A DNA stretch of 64,000 nt from Nymphaea colorata. Taxonomy: Eukaryota > Streptophyta > Magnoliopsida > Nymphaeales > Nymphaeaceae. This document shows positions 34,759-48,100 of the stretch, in pieces. Position 1 is the first letter of the stretch. Every line of letters starts with the position of its first letter. The DNA lies in assembly GCF_008831285.2 (NCBI RefSeq), contig NC_045150.1, forward strand, positions 6,088,001 to 6,152,000, read 5' to 3'. A model generated the notes under the pieces. The model was not told where the DNA came from, searched no databases, and was given only the letters and a program-made list of their open reading frames with translations. A program made the translations under genes and the position numbers.

Positions 34759-37007
34759 CCTCTGTACCCAACTTATTGAAAATTGCTAGGCACCCATACC
34801 CGTACCAGCACTCACATTGGCACCCTGCCCATGTGACAGGTTGCATTTTTGTGTCTCTATTTCTTCTCCCTCCTTGCAGGCTTGCAGCCACTGCTCTCCA
34901 CCTCCTGTTCAGCTAGATGAGCACCCCACCTTTTCCTTTTTCATCCTCAACACCTTTTTCTCCTTCTCCTTCTTCTTCCTCCTCCTTCCCATTGTAGACA
35001 AAATAATAGTCCTGTTGCCACCATTTCATGTTGCTTGAAGTTGGAAGGGTGCCACCACCTATCACTAAATAAAGCAGCTTAGCCATCACAAGCTAAGATC
35101 CCAACAACATACTGAACAAATACATCACGTTATTTTATTTTTATGTTATAAGAGTTGAGCCGGTTCAGTTCAGAGGTTAAAGCATCACATTTTTAAAGGT
35201 TGTGAAGGAGGGGAGTTGGTAAAGAAAGAGAAGGACATGGGAAGAGCTGGAGTTCACCTTATTACCTTTTGTAACATTATTTAAATTAATTTTTACTATT
35301 AAAAAGTTGGATCCATGGTCTTTTGGTGTCAGTATGACCAGCTGCACCTGACTCGCTGACCTGCCTGTGCACCCAAGTTGCATCTAACTTGAGAGCGGTA
35401 ACTGTTTTGGCAAGTTCATGGAAAAGACCAATGGAGTTGGAGAAGGCACGTCAACGAAGGACCATCTTGAACTCTGTCCACTTTGTGAAGCCTGATATTA
35501 AGATCATCTCCTGACCCAATGTTTGGCCCCAGACTTTATTTCAACCAGCTTTCGTCAATTATCAATGACAGGAGACTTTTAAAAAGTTATGTTGATTTCA
35601 TTTCAGTACATACATGGATTACCTAATTGTAGCTAAGATTCACCCAAGAATCACCATAGCATGACATTGACATTGACAGTGGTCCAATTTCCTAACATTA
35701 ACAACAGAGAAATACTTCAGAAATAGCTCTAATCGTGCTGGAATTATCTCATAATCACAAATCAGTAGTAGTAGACAATAATTTTAGAGAATTTTGTAGC
35801 AGCAAGCCTAAATATTTCATGGAATAAGGTAAACCAAGTAAGGAACCAGGAGTCTACTAAATTGAGATACAACTTGTAGAAATCCAACCCTTCAGCTGGA
35901 AGATTAACAGTGTCATACCTTCTCAATGTTGTCCATCATTATGCCTTTCACCTCAGTGATTTGGGCCTTCAATTTAGATAGCTTGCTCATCTCTTCTGGA
36001 TGACTCATGCAATAATTCATGTGCTCCTTGAGCTTAGGTCTGTTAATAAGAACAAAAATGAATAATGTTAACACGATAACAAAACATACAAACAAACAAG
36101 AAAAACATTAATAAGAGAAAAGTCATTAATAAGATCATCTCCACGAACACAACCCAAATTCTCGATCGAGATTGTATGCAATATTAAATCTGTCTTCAAA
36201 CAGATCATCATCCTCTTCTTCATCTTCAAGGGGGTGAGAACTTCCACTCCCAATACTAGCCCCATAGCGGTGCTTAAAATCATCTCTCACGCGTTCTAAG
36301 AAAACAAATGGCAGGGACCTCCCAACAGCTTCGTCGGCTACCACAAGAAAAACTGCAAAAGCAATCAAATGAAATAAATAACCCATGTGTATGGTTCTAA
36401 GATACTTGAGCTACTTCCATAAAAGGAGAAAGGTTAATTGTTTTAGGTTTCAGACTTCTCAAAACTGGAAAAAAAAAAGTTCCAGAAGGCCACCAAGTCC
36501 ATACTAGACCAATATGGTTTAAGGCTTTAAGCCACCAGTCCCTTGAACCAGCTCAGTTCTTAAAATTCAAACCAATTACAGCTTAAATACTAGGCCAATA
36601 TCGTTTAAGCCACCAGTCCCTTGAACCAGCTTGGTCTTTAAAATTCAAAGTTCAAACCCAATTACAGCTTAAAAAATTCAGAAGAATGGTGGCCCATACT
36701 TCATTTATCCACTTTATTTTTCATGGAAGTGTTCTTGCTTTACCAAAAGCTAGTCTGAAAGAATAGCTTTCGTCTAGAAACATATTGAATGGGAGGAGGG
36801 AATAATTTGTGCTATACCAAATCCATTATCCACGAGATAGTTGAAAGTGTGTCCATCACAAGAGTACGTGAACTTGTTGCTGTTTGAAGGAAGTTTTTGT
36901 AGGCACTGGATTGCAATAGTACTGAAGTTTCCAGTGAAAGATGTATGTTCAGCAAGTACAATAGTACCCTTTGAAACAAAACTGTATATCAAACCACGCT
37001 GATTCAT
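33211..37007 (-). CDS. VAMP727: VAMP727-type longin R-SNARE, five coding exons, 238 aa
   Basis: Minus-strand exons 37007-36818, 36352-36154, 36039-35919, 33510-33448 and 33354-33211 join in frame with GT-AG borders. Residues 1-100 form the longin domain ([35 protein letters not shown]). Residues 105-117 ([13 protein letters not shown]) are the acidic insert that sets VAMP727 apart from all other VAMP7 proteins. Residues 130-190 form the SNARE motif with the zero-layer Arg174 ([11 protein letters not shown]), and residues 213-233 are the tail anchor before a CRGFKC end. VAMP727 pairs with SYP22/VTI11/SYP51 in fusion of endosomes with the protein-storage vacuole. Length and exon cut points match the family. 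A CTTTCAG|GTAAAAGG donor at about 38164 suggests a non-coding first exon and an intron in the leader. Confidence 0.95.
34084..34287 (+). other. Uncharacterised open stretch in a VAMP727 intron
   Basis: An open frame of 67 codons ([10 protein letters not shown]...KRSTIRKRS) runs opposite to VAMP727 in its fourth coding intron. I recognise no domain, and it is most likely chance or an eroded transposon. Confidence 0.12.
34495..34842. mobile_element. Probable degenerate CTATGTCAC-family element
   Basis: The right end (GCACCCATACCCGTACC ... CTGCCCATGTGACAG) is typical of the family. An (AT)n run (34717-34752) lies inside, and the left part holds a doubled TTTTTGTATTTTTTAGGTA block. The left border at about 34495 (GCACCCATGTCA) is in the wrong orientation for a simple inverted repeat, so the structure may be two pieces. 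It lies in an intron of VAMP727. Confidence 0.4.
36503..36672. repeat. Tandem duplication of about 85 bp
   Basis: Two units share CTAG(A/G)CCAATAT.GTTTAAG, the block CCACCAGTCCCTTGAACCAGCT, TTAAAATTCAAA and CCAATTACAGCTTAAA. It lies in the first coding intron of VAMP727. Confidence 0.85.
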
Positions 37008-38271
37008 GGCTTGTTTAAGGGAGTCAAGCACATCCACAAACAACCTCGAAGTTCAAAAGTGTTGATAAGCCAACTATTTAGCAATAACAGTGAAGCAGGA
37101 CAGGAGAACCAGTGGCTCAAAAATGCCTTCTCACATGAACAGGGGCACAGATTCACCGACGAATATCTGCAATCACAAGACAATATCAGGATGAACTCAA
37201 TGTAGAAATAGCAGACAACGGTAAAGAATGCATTGCGAATGGGGGGAAGGTTGGGCGGGGTGGTGTGGTTGGTTACAAAAACTCATGTCTATGCATGACC
37301 AACTATACGAAAAATTGACGCCATTCATCTTATTATTTGACACCAAAGACGCTCGACGAGCTATGGATTCATCATAACCTTCCAGATAACCAAAACCTTG
37401 AAGACAAGACAAGCACATAGTCCACTTCACCATTGTCTCTCTAATCTATCCTTAAAATTTCGCTTCTGCCTGTAATCCACCAGACTTAACATAGACTCCA
37501 CGGTACATAAACCAGCCACTTCAGAAATGAAACAAGAATCATGGATTTTGCAAATTACACACGCTAATAGAATGAGTAACTAGACAAAAACAAACCACAT
37601 GGCCGTCACTAAAGCACTGAATCATACAAAAGTACATCAAGAAGTCATGGGCTACCACCGAAATTCAGGAAAGACAACTGAAAAATGAAAGGAAACAGTA
37701 CAAAATGAAATTTTTGATATAGTATAACGAAAAGATGTACCATTCACGACAGAATAAAAAATAAATACCATTTCTTATATTAGATTATCGACTTTTAAGA
37801 CAACAAAAAGGTTTATCCAAAGAAAGACATCCGGAGACTTCCATTTCCTTAAGAATCTCTCACAAAAAGGACATCAAAAATCGGAACGACTAGAGGAGAA
37901 GAAAAACGAAAACAAGAAATTCATCGAGTGAAGTAAAAAAAGTGAATTACACCATGTAAACAGCCCTGCGAGAATTTCCTACAGATATGCCAAAGTATTG
38001 GGGAAGAACACGAAATCAGAGTTATCAGGATTTTCCGAATCGAATCTTCGAAAATCAAGGGACTGCCTTAGAACCCTTCGTACCTTGGATGATGAACCCT
38101 AACTCGATTACTCCTCCATTCCTTGGATTCGAGAGAAAGAGAGAGAGAGTTCTTGCCCTTTTACCTGAAAGTTGGTTGGATCGAAGATCGATTTGAAGTA
38201 GCAAGCAGGGTTCCTCTGGTTGACGAAAACGGGCCCCGCCTCATTCCATATTTCTTAATCACGGTTAATGC

Positions 38272-38684
38272 TAGACTGAGCATCGGGCCGGTCCGGCCCG
38301 ATAAGGCTGGTCTCGGATCGGCCCAAAGACCGAAATCCGAACTCAGGGTGGGCATCCCGGCCCAATAAGGCTCGGCCCAACGTCCGAAATCCGAACCCAG
38401 GCCCGGCTCATACCCGAGCTAGGTTCTACCTGATTGAAATAAAAAATAATTTTGTTATAAAATAAAAATTTTGAATATAAAATACATTTTTAATAATTAG
38501 ATATATATTATTATTAAACAAAAAATAATAATAACATTTTAAAAATAATCTAATCGAATCAGGCCTCGGGCCCCATGGAGCCGACCCGGGCCGAGTTGAT
38601 TTCTTATCGAGCTGGCCCGTTCCGGCCCAAGCTCGGACCTGATCTCGTCGGGTATCAAGTACCTGGGCCCGATGCCCAAGCTTA
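38272..38684. mobile_element. hAT-like MITE with GGCCCGATGCCC-type ends
   Basis: The left end TAGACTGAGCATCGGGCC and the right end, read as reverse complement TAAGCTTGGGCATCGGGCC, are similar. The flanking octamers are GTTAATGC (38264-38271) and GCTAATGT (38685-38692), 6 of 8 matching. GC-rich arms with repeated GGCCCGATAAGGCT-like words surround an AT-rich middle. It lies just upstream of the probable VAMP727 leader exon. Confidence 0.68.
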
Positions 38685-38692
38685 GCTAATGT

Positions 38693-41600
38693 CCTTGCAC
38701 CATTCTGTTGTGGATCGGGTCAAATTCAATTTTGGATCTTTTGAACTGCAGAATTAGTAAAAGCTTTATGGTTTTCAGACAATGCCGATGTGTCCAGATC
38801 CAAAGCTTAATAATGGACAATTAGAGGGTGTTTGATAGCTGCAACAAAATGGTTTTCAAGCATGTATTCTAAAAAAGAAAAATAAAATAAAAATTTTGTT
38901 GTCCTGGAATTTCTTTTTTTTTGTTTTCTTTTATCAGGTTGAGTGGTTTATATGGACTGTGAAGAGTAATTGCCTCCCCCCTTGATGCCCATTACCTATA
39001 AGGTTTATAGAACTTGTGTTATGGCTTATTATGGTTTAGAGGATAAGCGAATCATAACAGCAACTACGAGATTGATCATAACAGCAACTAGGAGATTTGA
39101 ACCTCAGCCCCTTTAAAAGTGAACTGCCTTGCTGTTCAATTCGCTACAACCCCTAAAGGTTTCTGTTGTCATGTTTACTAGAGGACGATTCCATGTGCAA
39201 ATCCGTGGCACCTAACTGGTGCTGAAACACAGTTACCAAAACAATGTTCACTTGAATTATGAGACGTATTTGAAAGATTATTGAAAAATTATGGGCAGTT
39301 GTCACATATGATGAAAGCATGAGATGAGATGAAGGAATGTTCAGAATTCTAGTCGTTAGTCAGAATAATAGAGACCTGAGGGGGTTCGTGTAACGGACAA
39401 GGGCTGCCAATTTTTATTTTGAATTTTTGAAGTATCAACTTTTTGAGGTGCAAAAAGGGGGTCACTGATATTCAAGTTAAAGTATGGCAAAAGCAACATT
39501 CTGAGATGGCAAATCGTGTCTTATACTTTAAGAGGACAAAGAGGTTGGGTGAAAACTTTGGCTCTTTTCATGAGTGGTAGGACGTAAGTCCCTATTTGAA
39601 TGTCTGAGAGGCTCGCAACTTGTTGGTCCAATGAAAATATGAATGTGTGTGTGTATGTAAGAGAGAGAGAGAGAGAAAGAGAGGAAAAATCATCGAACAT
39701 TGCTGGCTAGTGCTAAGTAAACTCAGGGGATTCACATTTTACTTGGCTGAAAGTGTTCAACTGTGTTGGCCAACGTCCAAGGCAATCGGCGACACTAAGA
39801 AGGTATTTGAAAATATCGGTTGAAGGGTTCAACCAAAAGAAGCGGCGTCAAGAATTTTTTATTAGGAAGGTCAAACTGTAGTTTCAAAATTTTACCAGGG
39901 CAAAATATATTTTCAAAATTTTTAAATTGGCTAAGTGAAAACTTTTAAAAATTACATATAATCGTTTTTGAAAATTTGATCGAACCCTGGCTCCGCCCCT
40001 AGTTCAACCACACTAAGCTAAGGCACTAACCCTTGAAATTGTACTAATCTAAGGCACTGACCCTTGAAATTGAGGGATGAGGAGCAAGTCCTAAACAGCC
40101 TTGGTAACCCTTAGGTACATGGTGCACAGGACTTGGGAAAACTGAAAGTAAGCTAACTGAGATGAAGTGTCTGCAAATGACCATACTTTCATGGTGCAAG
40201 CGAGAATGGGAGTGACCTAGTGGAACAAACAAACTGACTAACAACTGGGATTGGGCAATTGTAACTTAGAATGAACTAAGGTTAGACTCATCATATTAGA
40301 GTGAACTTATTCTGAGCTTGGTTTGAGCTAAAGGCGCCAAATTAAGCTATAAATGGGGTGAAGTAGGTCTCACTTAGCTCAATTGAGCTTGGTTGAGTTA
40401 GTTTGGGGACTGATGAGCTAAAAAATGATATTTCTTAGGATCAAGGTGAGTCTAGTATGACCTTAATTGAGATTAAATTTTCTTTACTTTGACGATTATC
40501 AATGTTTCCTAAGGGGCTATTGGGAACTGTAACAGTATGTTATTGTTTTATGCATCTGCCCAAAAAAAACGGGACATATTAATGATTTTTTTAAAATCCA
40601 AACTATTTCTTGGGTTAGATACATGAGATAGTAACATAATGTTACTGTTACCGAACGGCCCCTAAAAGTTTATGAAGAATGAAACACAAAGCAGTAAAGT
40701 GGTATACACACTGACCTAGGTTGACACTAGCCTATAGAGGAGTGGGATTGTGCAGACTGAATCCATTTCTGGGTAAAGGATCAACAGAGATTTAAAACAG
40801 CTACAAAACAATTAGAAAAAATGACTTGGACAGCTTGAAGTAAAACAGGAAGATGGAAATTTTGAGGTGCTTACACAACTATGAACAATAAGGCAAGCTA
40901 TGAATTGGTGAAACTGTTGATTTGTGTAGGCTAATTCAGTATATCTATTGTATTTGCAGCTTAAATGAACAAACTATGTATACATTACCTAGCTTCTTGT
41001 TGCCATGAATACAACACCTTGCTGGCTGGTGGAGTTTGAGCCAGTTAGTTTGCTAAACAAGTCGAGCTCGAGTTGATGACTCCTTCATGTAATCAAGTCG
41101 GGTACGCTATTTGAGCTCAACTTGACTCCAGTATTGCCTGGTTCAATCAAGTTAGCAAGCTTTAACCAGTTCACAAGCTTCATCAAACTCATTTAAGCGA
41201 GCTTCAAATGAGCTTCGACGAGTCGTAATGAAGTTAACATAAAAGAAACAAGTTTACCAAGTCAAGCTCAACTCGACCTTAAGCTTATTTTATGGAGCTC
41301 GACTTGAGAGCTGGAGCTTGGCTCATGTTCAAGCCTAACTACAATGAATCCAACATGCTTGATGGCTAAGGTAACAGTGAATACAACTAAGCGCAGACTT
41401 TTATTTTTGCAGTACACAGGGACATTACGGTTGTTATAGCAACCTCAGTTGCTGGGTGTAAAATTCCGTTTGCACTAATGCGCATTGTTGTGAAACCATT
41501 TTTGTCCGTTTTTGGATTTCTTTTGGGTTTTGTTTTTCCGGAAATTAAAAAAAAGAGATAATTTTTTTTATATTTTTTAAATAAAGCCTACGTTTTCCAC

Positions 41601-42131
41601 AAGACCCACCAAATAAGAGCATAAGGTGATTTTTAACTTTTTTTTTTAAGTTCTCCATGATTCCAATATTAGTATCTATAAACAAATTATATTATTATCC
41701 ACCTGAGCGTCATAGACAAATTGGCAAGGAAAAAAGTTGTAATTCACCGAGACGCAATACTAGAAAATATACAACCAACTTTTTTTTATTTCTGAAGTGG
41801 AAATTTTCTTCAATACAGTTTTAATAAAAGTAGACAGATATAATTACAAATGTTTCCTTCTAAACTATAAGCAATAGGAGGCTGAGAAAGGAACATTTCC
41901 TCGTCTTTTCCTCGCGCTTAATTCCACCATTCCAGATTTCATTTAAGCGGCATTGTGAAAGCGAAGTGGAACGTCGGCCTGCAACACTCCCTCTCTTTTC
42001 GCACATGGTGATGGTGATAGCTCAGATATGGTTTTTTTTTTGCCACCACAAGGAGCATTTGATTGTCCAAAAGGTTACATGCTGAGTCTAAAGCCCAAGC
42101 CACAGAACAATGTATCTATCTCCAATTGTAT
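38693..42131. other. Intergenic region between ABCB29 and VAMP727
   Basis: No exon is seen. It contains a doubled ATCATAACAGCAACTA block (39051-39100), a (GT)n-(GA)n tract (39640-39690), an AT-rich relic around 39850-39990 of a type also seen at 61525-61640, a Tourist-like MITE (40513-40662) and gene-poor AT-rich sequence. Confidence 0.5.
40513..40662. mobile_element. Tourist-like (PIF/Harbinger) MITE, 150 bp
   Basis: The left end GGGGCTATTGGGAACTGTAACAGTATG and the reverse-complemented right end GGGGCCGTTCGGTAACAGTAACATTATG form the inverted repeat. The element is flanked by TAA on both sides (40510-40512 and 40663-40665), the standard Harbinger-type target site. Confidence 0.82.
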
Positions 42132-45100
42132 TTAACTTGCTTTACTTGCTGAATTGTGTTGCACATATTGACAATGTGAGGACTGAAATGATGAGTGTGG
42201 TATCTCCTGAAGAATTCCTCCTTCCAGAAGAAAAATTCTGTCTGCCATTAATATAGTTTCTGACCGGTGAGCAATAACAAGTACCTGAAGGGTCATCTTC
42301 AACATATCAAATGAATTAGGTATTTTTCATTCAAAGTGGAAAAAAGGGGTTGCCGATCCAAAGAAGACTTCTGACCAGATAAATTGCAGAGAAGGAACTT
42401 GGGCAAGATCTACAGACAACTCAGAAATAAAGATCAGCTCATGAGTGTGTCTAATACACTAGCATGTATCACATGAAATTATATATTTGATTGACGATCG
42501 ACTGTCACATGAAAAGATAGTAACTAATTCAACTACATGCCTACCTTACATGGGTTGTCATGCAACAATGGTCTATACAATGATCATTTATAAGTGCAAA
42601 AGCTTATTCTCAAACTCCTTTTTTCTTTAAGTTTATGAAACAAGCTGGCAAGCTACATTGTGTAATAGCAAAACTATATTCATCACAATACCTCTCACAA
42701 GTACATTCTTTTTCAGCATCCACATGACTTTGTAGCATTCCTGAAAGAATCACACAATCTGATACATGTTATCAGCAATGTTTCAAAATCCAGTGACTTG
42801 AGACTCGACTCAAAGTGGAAGGGCTTGTGACTCTCCAGGTCAACTCAGTGAGACCCGTTTTGGTTTCGACTATTTCATTTTTCTATGTCGTATATTTGTA
42901 TACGTATCTTAGTTTTTATAATTTATTATAATGTTAATATATTATACATTATAGTCACAACTATCTATGCTATTATGAAAGTATCCTGATATTATAGCTG
43001 CCTCCAAGCCAGCTCAGTATTAGAAAATTTTGCCAATATTCTTAATACCAAACGAAATATTCTGATACTAATGCAATATTAACAGATATTCTTAATATTT
43101 TCCTCACATGTTCAGAAGTTCTTTTTCATATTTTTTAAGCATTTGATTTATCCTTCTTTTGTCTTATTTTTGTTTCCAAAAAATTGTATACTTATTGTGT
43201 TATATTTTTGCAAGAAAAGTTATATAAAACCTGTGAGCTCACAACTTTTTTTCATGTCCATTAGATTTTTCAAGTTTCAAAGTTTCATAGGTACTGCTCA
43301 TATTTTCTCAGGAAAGCCTATATCTTGAAAAAACTTTTCGACAGAACCTTCGGAAATTGCCCATAATGTTATTGGTGACTGTTATCTCTAAATGCATGTA
43401 AAAATACAACTCCTACGTATTAACCACATCTTTAATATATCAATGTTACTAGTTTATGTGTAATGATGAAATCTTTAAAAAACAGATCTGCATATATATA
43501 TATATATATATATATTGTAGTGTAGATTATATAATTATATACCATATAGCATGTTTATGCAATATACACATACATTATCTACATAATGACTCAATTCTAC
43601 CAACATGTGACTTGATTGCCCTGTTCATAACGCAGCTGACTCACCCAAAACTAAGTCTTGTCAACTTCCCGAAGCCTTCATTGTCAAGCAGATGACCAAG
43701 TCAGCCTCAATTGACGTAAGTTTCCAAAAAGCTGGCTTTTAGTATTATCCATGCACTATAAGGTCTTGCTAAAAAAATAGCGCTATTGCTGTTCCCTGCA
43801 AAGTTGTTACTTCATGGAAAAGTAGTCATCCGCATGGCTAGAAAAAAAGATTATGACCACACCAGCTATAAAACTATTACCAGAGACATAAGCAAGGCAG
43901 CTACCATTAAAAGGGAATGTACAGAAACAATATTGTTGTCGATCTTCAAATGCAAGAGAAATAACCAGGAAGGAAAGGTGAACTTGCCGTGCGGTTGTGC
44001 ATCACTCTCTTTAAAGCCTGCCTCACCAATAACTCAGATTTGTCATCTAAAGCAGAAGTAGCTTCATCTAAAATTATTATTGAAGAATTTTGATATATAG
44101 CCCGTGCAATAGCTAGCCTGCACTCAACAAAAGAAAAAAATTCATCAAATTGGATTTATCAACCTCCTTAGATTTGATATCTGAGAAGTGCTGATTCCAC
44201 AAATCTTAAATCAATACAGCAAAAACGTGCTTCACTAAGACAAGTAAAGACCACCGTTGCTTCTGGCCTCCACTTAAAAGAGATCCACGCTGTCCAATGT
44301 TAGTATTGTAGCCATCGGGAAGTGCCATGATGAATTCATCAGCATTTGCAATCTTTGATGCATGTACAACTTTTTCCATGTCAATATCTCTCATCAAATC
44401 CCTATAAGCAATGTTTTCAGCAACTGTTCCTGCAAAAAGGGTCTGACAAACATTAAAGCTTCATAAGTTGAATGTGATGTTTGTGTGCAATGACATAAAT
44501 TATATCAGAAAATTAGGAAATTCAAGAAAGAGACATAAAAAAAGATGTCAACACAAAATATCCTACCTTTACAAGAGAACAAATGGTAAACAAATGGTAT
44601 TTTGATATGTAAAGTTATTTTCCTTTTATTCTTCAGCAATAGATGAAAGATATTCCATTTGTGTCTATCCCATTCACACAATTTACATAATAGGACAGAC
44701 TCAAGGAAATGTACAACAATTAAAAAATATGAAAACATAAGCCTCAGAGGAGATACATAGTTAAATATTGTTGATAAAATTAGAATATGTTAACCTGGTC
44801 ATATGTATGATTAAATCTTGTGGCCATCAACTGGACAAATTTCATGCTAAACTCAGATTACACACCCAAATATGAAGTCGTCAACTGAACTGTGATTACT
44901 ACTCAGATCTATGTATGCCTAATTCTAATGAGCCCATAACCAAATTAAAGTGAAACTATTTTGGTCATAATGACTGAATGCAACACTAAGACTACAAACC
45001 CCATAAACCCTCAACTGAACAGTGATCTCTGTTGAGGTCTAGGTATGTTTGACTGTAATGAACCTATAACCAAATCAAGGTGAAATAGCTGATCACACTT

Positions 45101-48100
45101 CTTCTTCCCAATATCCTACACCCATTCGTGGTTGGCAAACTGCCTTCTCTCTGTCCTTTAAGACACATGGTCGTTATAGTGAAATCCAATCCACCTTGCC
45201 CAATTGTTGCAGCCATTGAACTCCCAATACAATATCCGCTCCATCCATGGGCAGTGGGTGAGTTTTACCAAGAAGCGCTGCCCTTGTATTTAAATTAGCT
45301 GCTGGGAACATATACCTCTACATTGCAGAGAGTTCCCATTTCCCATGATCACCTTAAACTCCGGTTCTTCCACCTCGCACTGTTTTTTCACATATAGAAT
45401 TGTGGATGAATGCCGTATCCACCTCTTCCCTTACACGCGCATCAGCTATAGGAAATTACTACTAGACTACTAGTTAAGGCATTGAATAAGATTTTGGGTG
45501 GCCGCTCATGAGGGCTATCTTCCACTGTGCTAAATTCTTCATCTCCAGGAGGGGATTGTTTCTGCTTCTTCTTACTGTTCATCGACAAGATACATGTGAA
45601 ATCATTTTGCATGTGACCAGCCATCCATTTTTCATCACAACGAAAACATAATCCTCTTCTAGGTCGATCATTGATCTGTTCCTAGCTCAACCTTTTTACC
45701 AGCACCCGTCTATTTCCATTTTGTACCTTTGACACATTCAGTGACGGTACCATTGGATATATTTGGGGTAAAGTACCTTCAAAGTAGCAAACGCTGAAGT
45801 TCCAACATCCAAAAATGAAATATTGAATTGCCAATGATGAAGTTTCAAAAATGGCATGTGATGCATGTCTAGGCATATTGACGCATATAAATGACAATGT
45901 CGCACACTGCCTGACACTGACGCTTCATGTTTTTTGAAGTGTCCAGGCAACATAGGGACCAAAATGTAACCAAAAAGAGAATCATGCTCAATGAAATAAG
46001 AAAAAACATCTCCCACTTACTAGATCTTGGGGAACAAGAGCAATATGCTGCCTTAGGCTATCAAGCTTGATATTTCGAATGTCAATGCCATCTACAAGTA
46101 TATTCCCTGCACAAAGAATAAAAACCTCACCATAATTCCGTGCACAAACTTCAGAGGAATAAAAATTGAGAGAACCCCAAGTGTGTCCATTTCAGTCGAA
46201 ACATTAAGAAAGCCTAAAGAACAACCATTAACAGCCTTAAAAAAGCACTACCACTTTCATGCTAAAAAAATAACCCATAAATATCTCATGCGCACAGAAA
46301 ATGATCCAAACAATAGTTAAGGTTACAATATTAGGATTTTGGAGTGTAAAAAAAGAAGCAAAGAGAAGGCTCACCTTGAATAGGATCATAAAGACGAAGA
46401 AGTAGTTTGATGAGTGTTGTCTTCCCGCCTCCAGATGGGCCAAAAACAGCAACAATCTCTCCAGGCTCAATATGGATATTTAACTTATTTAAGATGAGAG
46501 ATGACTTTTCATTGTACTTGAATGAAACACCATGAAACTTTACACTGCCAACAATAGAATTTAAGGAAACAGCACCCTCTTCCTCCTTGACCTGTATTTC
46601 ATGAATATGAACCATAATCACAAATGCCATTCTCAGGAGTTTCTCCGCAAGGTTATTGTCGCTAGTGCTCCACCAGAAGTGGTTTTTCTCAGGAATTTTT
46701 ACAAATGTCTAAAGCCTTAGATTAAAAATTCCATAAATCGTAAAAATTTCCTTCCTTTCTTTTGTTTCCATTGTTTTTTCTCTTTCCTTGGGTGGGGTGG
46801 GGTGGTGGTATGTAGGGGCTTCGCTCTCTTCAAGGTGTCTCCACCTCCACCTTCCTTTTCTTCATTCCTTCCTTTTTTTTCCTCATTTTCTTCCTTTTTC
46901 CATAGCTTTTTTCATTTCTTTTTTTTATCTTTTCTCATTTCATCCTTCCTTTTTCCTTTTTCTCCTTTCCTTTTTACGTTGCAACAGACATCTCTTGGAA
47001 AACAAAAGGCGAAGATAGTACATGTTAAAACAAAACAAAAAAATCCTAAATCCAGATAGGGCCATTTCAGCTTTTCAAAGAACAGCTTTTCTGAGACTGG
47101 AATTCACAATAAATTTCTTTTAAGATATTTTCAAAATATCAGGAGATTTTTTTTTTATACTATAGCAATATTTTAGTAATCATCAGCAATCTGCAACTAT
47201 AACATGCATATTTAACCACATACATACATTATAATCAATTTTAATCAACCTCTTTTCAAAAAATCTGCCATACCAGACATAAAACAAAGCAAACTGATCT
47301 CTAGTTTTCACCTATAGTTCCTCAAATCAACATACTGACATCCAAAGTAGGGGTTGCAGCATGTTAAGAGAGGTATCTATCTGGCATGCCATTGGAAACT
47401 TGATGATGACAGACAGCCAAATTCTTTTATGAAAGACCATGTCCAAGCATGCAAAATTTTTCAACCATTTACTTGAAGCCATCAAACATTGTGAAAGAAT
47501 TCAGGAAAAGATTTTCTGTTTTATAACATATTATTTACGTCTTTTCACAAATATCAGTCGGAGTTCTGAGCTCCTACTTTTTCTCTAGCAATTTGAAGCT
47601 CCAAACAACATCAAATATGTCTACAAAAAAAATATTTCATGCCATCAAATGTCCCCCTAGAGGAGTTGACTGATTGCTTCAAAATCAACCAAACGTAAAC
47701 GAACAGACTTCTTTTCTTTTTCCTGAAACTCACTTAATGGTTTAAGATGCACTCCTACCATATCTTCAATTTGAAAATCCCCAGTACAAAATGTTCTATC
47801 ATGTTTGCTAACACGAAGAAATAGCACCATGTCACCATCAACACAGCTCTGAAAGATCACAGAAACTCATAAGTAATACCTGCGGAAGAAATGTTGTCAA
47901 ATCAAATAAGCGCTCTATTGCTGGTTCACCTTGTTTCATTTCATTGTATGCCTTTCCCACACCCTGTCAAAAAAATAGACTAGCTTTGAAAATCAATCAG
48001 TACAATGAAGAACAGTAACAACTTTAAAACTTAAACATATATGATGAAGACATGACAGGCTTAGCTTCAAAAAAAAGACAAACAAATCAACCTCAGAAAA

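Noticed and set aside
46788-47059. Phe/Ser/Leu-rich open frames on the plus strand
   Set aside because: They arise from a T/C-rich tract in an ABCB29 intron.
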